DNA of 64,000 nucleotides from Halobacteriovoraceae bacterium (lineage in GTDB: Bacteria > Bdellovibrionota > Bacteriovoracia > Bacteriovoracales > Bacteriovoracaceae). Below, piece by piece: positions 63,942-64,000 of this stretch. The stretch's first letter is position 1. Each line of letters begins with the position of its first letter. The translations under genes were made by a program, and so were the position numbers. The notes under the pieces were generated by a model. That model was not told the DNA's origin. It searched no databases and worked only from the letters and a program-made list of their open reading frames with translations. Location of the stretch: positions 42,632 to 106,631 of the forward strand of contig JACKAJ010000017.1 in assembly GCA_020635135.1 (NCBI GenBank), given 5' to 3'.

Positions 63942-64000
63942 TTACTCTCCTTCTAAAACAGAATCACCTTTTTGATCCTCGAGAAACTCCTCCATGGAGT
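63942..64000 (-). CDS. 3' end of an upstream gene (5' partial)
   Basis: On the minus strand a frame enters from the right edge and ends at 63942 with MEEFLEDQKGDSVLEGE and a TAA. The stop is five bases before the oligopeptidase ATG and AAGGAGAG is inside the frame, so a coupled upstream gene is likely. Too little is visible to name it. Confidence 0.45.
   Translation of the reverse strand, partial: SMEEFLEDQKGDSVLEGE

Noticed and set aside
1..64000. CRISPR arrays, tRNA or rRNA genes, complete insertion sequences or prophage
   Set aside because: I found no spaced direct repeats, no cloverleaf-like intergenic segment and no transposase or phage gene.

Overview
The window (AT-rich, no tRNA or rRNA seen) most resembles a Bdellovibrionota genome of the Bacteriovorax/Halobacteriovorax type. 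The reasons are low GC, a large flagellar operon, many secreted lipoproteins and proteases, two sigma-54 response regulators, and a small histone-fold protein like those known from Bdellovibrio. The species assignment is inference.

Layout. 1-300: tail of an unknown gene and a bidirectional terminator. 312-15273 (all minus): a TPR secreted protein, a degenerate sigma-54 activator, then flgB-flgC-fliE-fliF-fliG-fliH-fliI-fliJ-motE-like-fliK-flgD-(TIGR02530-like)-flgE, i.e. the basal body, MS ring, switch, export ATPase and hook, transcribed toward the left edge. 15479-18506 (minus): a full NtrC-type regulator, a small membrane protein and metK, with a clear promoter before metK. 18624-25314: a SleB-like lipoprotein coupled to mpl, a small secreted protein, glycyl-tRNA synthetase and an MsbA-like ABC transporter. 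25388-29302: gmhB and a tandem array of four matrixin-like metalloproteases, the last of which has lost its active site. 29465-32634: a structured repeat, a membrane-anchored protein, the histone, recO coupled to a compact helicase, and a Nfu Fe-S protein. 32758-39153: a secreted protein plus a leucine-rich-repeat lipoprotein, a nitrilase-family amidase, an unknown protein and lepA. 39250-43000: a second copy of the structured repeat and a K+ uptake operon (ktrB-ktrA) with an orphan HAMP-PAS sensor. 43164-49163: PilF-like lipoprotein and rodZ, trmL, pepA, lptF and mtgA. 49228-55224: a porin-like outer membrane protein, an FAD-type oxidoreductase-like protein, an MltD-like lytic transglycosylase, msrA and unknowns. 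55350-58791: a secreted endonuclease/phosphatase-fold protein, then a sigma-54 response regulator followed by a near-perfect sigma-54 promoter driving two small putative DNA-binding proteins. 58788-64000: psd, a DegS-like protease, a 30-bp perfect inverted repeat, a small secreted protein, a hotdog thioesterase and an M3 oligopeptidase.

The strongest points for a second look are the histone with a lysine-rich tail, the two-copy dispersed structured repeat whose stems covary, the matrixin array with a dead member, the flagellar-operon activator that lacks the GAFTGA and Walker B residues, the self-contained sigma-54 module, and several candidate leaderless genes. Most convergent gene pairs overlap or touch at their 3' ends. 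No stretch over 300 bases lacks a gene.
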